Shown: piece after piece, positions 62,519 to 64,000 of the stretch | Layout: every line of letters starts with the position of its first letter | How positions within the stretch are numbered: position 1 is the first letter of the stretch | Assembly: GCF_950023065.1 (NCBI RefSeq) | Contig: NC_088681.1 | Coordinates: 37,048,836 to 37,112,835, forward strand | Reading direction: 5' to 3' | Source: Planococcus citri | Taxonomy: Eukaryota; Arthropoda; Insecta; Hemiptera; Pseudococcidae | DNA length: 64,000 nt | Made by a program: the position numbers and the translations under genes | The notes under the pieces: generated by a model | Databases searched by the model: none | Told to the model about the DNA's origin: nothing | What the model saw: the letters and a program-made list of their open reading frames with translations, nothing else

Positions 62519-63313
62519 AGGAGTAGGTATGAGTGCTGAGTAGACCTGCTACCTACCTACTTATTAAGTATTGATCTCAATACAAGCAAAAAGTATTCCT
62601 GAAGTAGATATAGTTTATCTTAATTTTGCAACATAACATGAAACATATTTTAATATCTAAACCAGATCCTTAAATCTTTGCTTCTTTATAGCCTAATCAT
62701 TAATCCTATTTTAGTGGATTTTCAAAAAATTATTTTTGATGTAATCTTTTAATGAGGGTTGGTGAAATAATCGTGATAGGTATCCTTAAATAAAATCAAG
62801 TGTTTGGCCCAATCTCAAATAATTTCAAACTTGGCAGTCACGACCCAGGAGGGAAAGATCATATCTGATCAAATCGAAATAACCCATATTCAAAGCTCTG
62901 AGCATGCGCTAATTTGAACAAATAGTTATAAACCAGAATAAACCTCAAATCTTGAACTTGAGAATTTTCTGTTCTCTCATGACACCGACTTCTCTTGAAA
63001 TGGCTCCAGAAATGGTCTGCTTGCACATATATGTAGGCAGGCAACCTTCCTATATACCTAATTATAATGTATGTAATTTCACTCAACCATATGCACTTGA
63101 CTTGCTGATAAACATTTTTCATTCGCTTTTTAAACTGGCTATAAATTAATTTTTATCGCGTTTCAAAAATAATTTCACAATTTTGAGGGTAACGCTTGAA
63201 AACATTTTACCAAAAAATTCTTTCTCATTGTCATTTATTATTTTTTCATTATGAAGTTGAATTTGTGAGCAATTCAAGGGAAACGCTGATTCTAAAGTGT
63301 TACCAATCTAAGG
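62519..63313. other. Spacer upstream of gene M
   Basis: No gene. The last 170 bp include a segment (TTTTTATCGCGTTTCAAAAA) resembling the 5' flanks of K and L. Confidence 0.45.
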
Positions 63314-64000
63314 ATGTACTTCCCCAAAATATATTTTTTATTGTGCTTATCATGTTGTGGCGAATTAACATTGGCTCGTCTGAGATTTCATCCAGATAAT
63401 CCAGGCAAGTGATGAAACAATTTGCTAAACTGGATAGGTAGGTAATCTAATTGATTAATTTTCTCTCCTCTCAGACGCTTCTCAATTATTCTTGGGTAGA
63501 TTTCCAATAACATCGAAGCAAACTAACGACCCAATAAATATCAAGAGCGAAAGTGCTACAAATGTTGGTCTTGGTGGTTTGAAGCCGTTCAGTTTGCATG
63601 CAAGTTTCTCAGACAATGTTAAAGTGCAAAATAACGGAAATATAGGCAAGTTTACTTTTAAAATAAAAAAACTACATCAAACGACAGTTTAAAAAAATCC
63701 ATCTCTTATACAGTTAAAGTAGTACTTCAAGAACCATTTACCACTTCTGGCGTCACGGGCGGTGTTCTTGGGGATGACATTTACCTGTTCGAAGAAATAA
63801 AATATCTTTGGACTGACGATATGGAAGGAACTGCTGCAACAACAGTTGACGGAATAGGGTAAGTAAGTACAACATATGAGTAGATTTTTTTTTTCTAAAA
63901 AGCTCAATAAGCTCATCTTCGAGCTCATTCCAAGAATAGGGAGGTGCTTACTGTATCCATAACATCCTTGTAAATTGGTGTATTTAACAGGTATCCTTTG
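63314..64000 (+). CDS. CA-like gene M: secreted alpha-carbonic-anhydrase-like gene, partial, cut by the window end
   Basis: Exons 63314-63404, 63475-63645, 63714-63858 and the start of exon 4 at 63991 are visible. The signal exon is MYFPKIYFLLCLSCCGELTL. Exon 2 has LFLGRFPITSKQTNDPINIK and, at the NTG site, NNGN. Exon 3 has SGVTGGVLGDDIYLFEEIKY and TTVDGIG. Exon 4 begins GYPL as in the other copies. The first two zinc positions are K and L (EIKYLW); the third lies outside the window. Introns 1 and 2 both begin with GC instead of GT (G|GCAAGT), yet phases and the following acceptors fit the family. K, L and M form one subgroup. Confidence 0.78.

Noticed and set aside
7959..64000. Active carbonic anhydrases
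   Set aside because: No scorable copy retains the three zinc ligands, and the region of Thr199 (TTPP in active enzymes) is replaced by forms such as TDPE.
1..64000. tRNA or rRNA genes
   Set aside because: I found no cloverleaf with A and B boxes and no rRNA signature by eye; the only tRNA-related sequence is the primer-binding site.

Overview
The window is AT-rich animal DNA with spliced genes (GT-AG introns, usually 55-150 bp, some over 1 kb). A full-length CYP302A1-like gene (disembodied, an ecdysteroid-pathway P450) marks it as an arthropod, almost certainly an insect. The dispersed GTAGGTACCTAC-type motif and the transposon content would fit a scale insect or mealybug, but that is a guess that the sequence does not prove.

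Layout. (1) 1-4320, + strand: the 3' part of an MMS22L-like DNA-repair gene, whose 5' end lies outside the window. (2) 4639-6761, + strand: a complete 8-exon mitochondrial P450, CYP302A1/disembodied. (3) 7959 to the window end: a tandem array of 13 genes, called A to M here, that all encode secreted proteins with the alpha-carbonic-anhydrase fold signature. Twelve are on the + strand and one (E, 35726-38229) is inverted. M runs off the end. Each complete gene has six coding exons with the same intron phases (1,1,2,0,0): exon 1 a signal peptide, exon 2 the SPIN-like and NTG motifs, exon 3 the TGG...Y and VDG-like motifs, exon 4 the region of the third zinc ligand, exon 5 the AYPGSY-like motif, exon 6 the C-terminus. 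The complete zinc triad of alpha-carbonic anhydrase is absent from every copy that can be scored, although many other family motifs persist. I read the array as an expanded family of carbonic-anhydrase-like pseudoenzymes that are exported from the cell. Neighbouring genes are most alike (A/B, C/D, E/F/G, H/I/J, K/L/M), as expected from repeated local duplication. An orphan copy of exon 6 lies after L.

(4) The space between and inside these genes is full of mobile DNA. There are at least five long fold-back (inverted-repeat) elements, a nested TIR element, a CpG-rich fold-back repeat inside intron 1 of gene L, a young non-autonomous LTR element with two apparently identical 326-bp LTRs and a tRNA-Lys-type primer-binding site, a diverged LTR relic, and TIR-bordered debris in intron 1 of gene G.

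How the parts relate: MMS22L and CYP302A1 look like ordinary single-copy neighbours. The carbonic-anhydrase-like array is the unusual system. It combines conserved architecture, loss of catalytic residues, diversifying C-termini (hydrophobic tails in C and D), altered splice sites (K, M) and a dense transposon load. All exon borders were worked out by eye from frame, splice consensus and comparison between copies; no transcript or database search was available.
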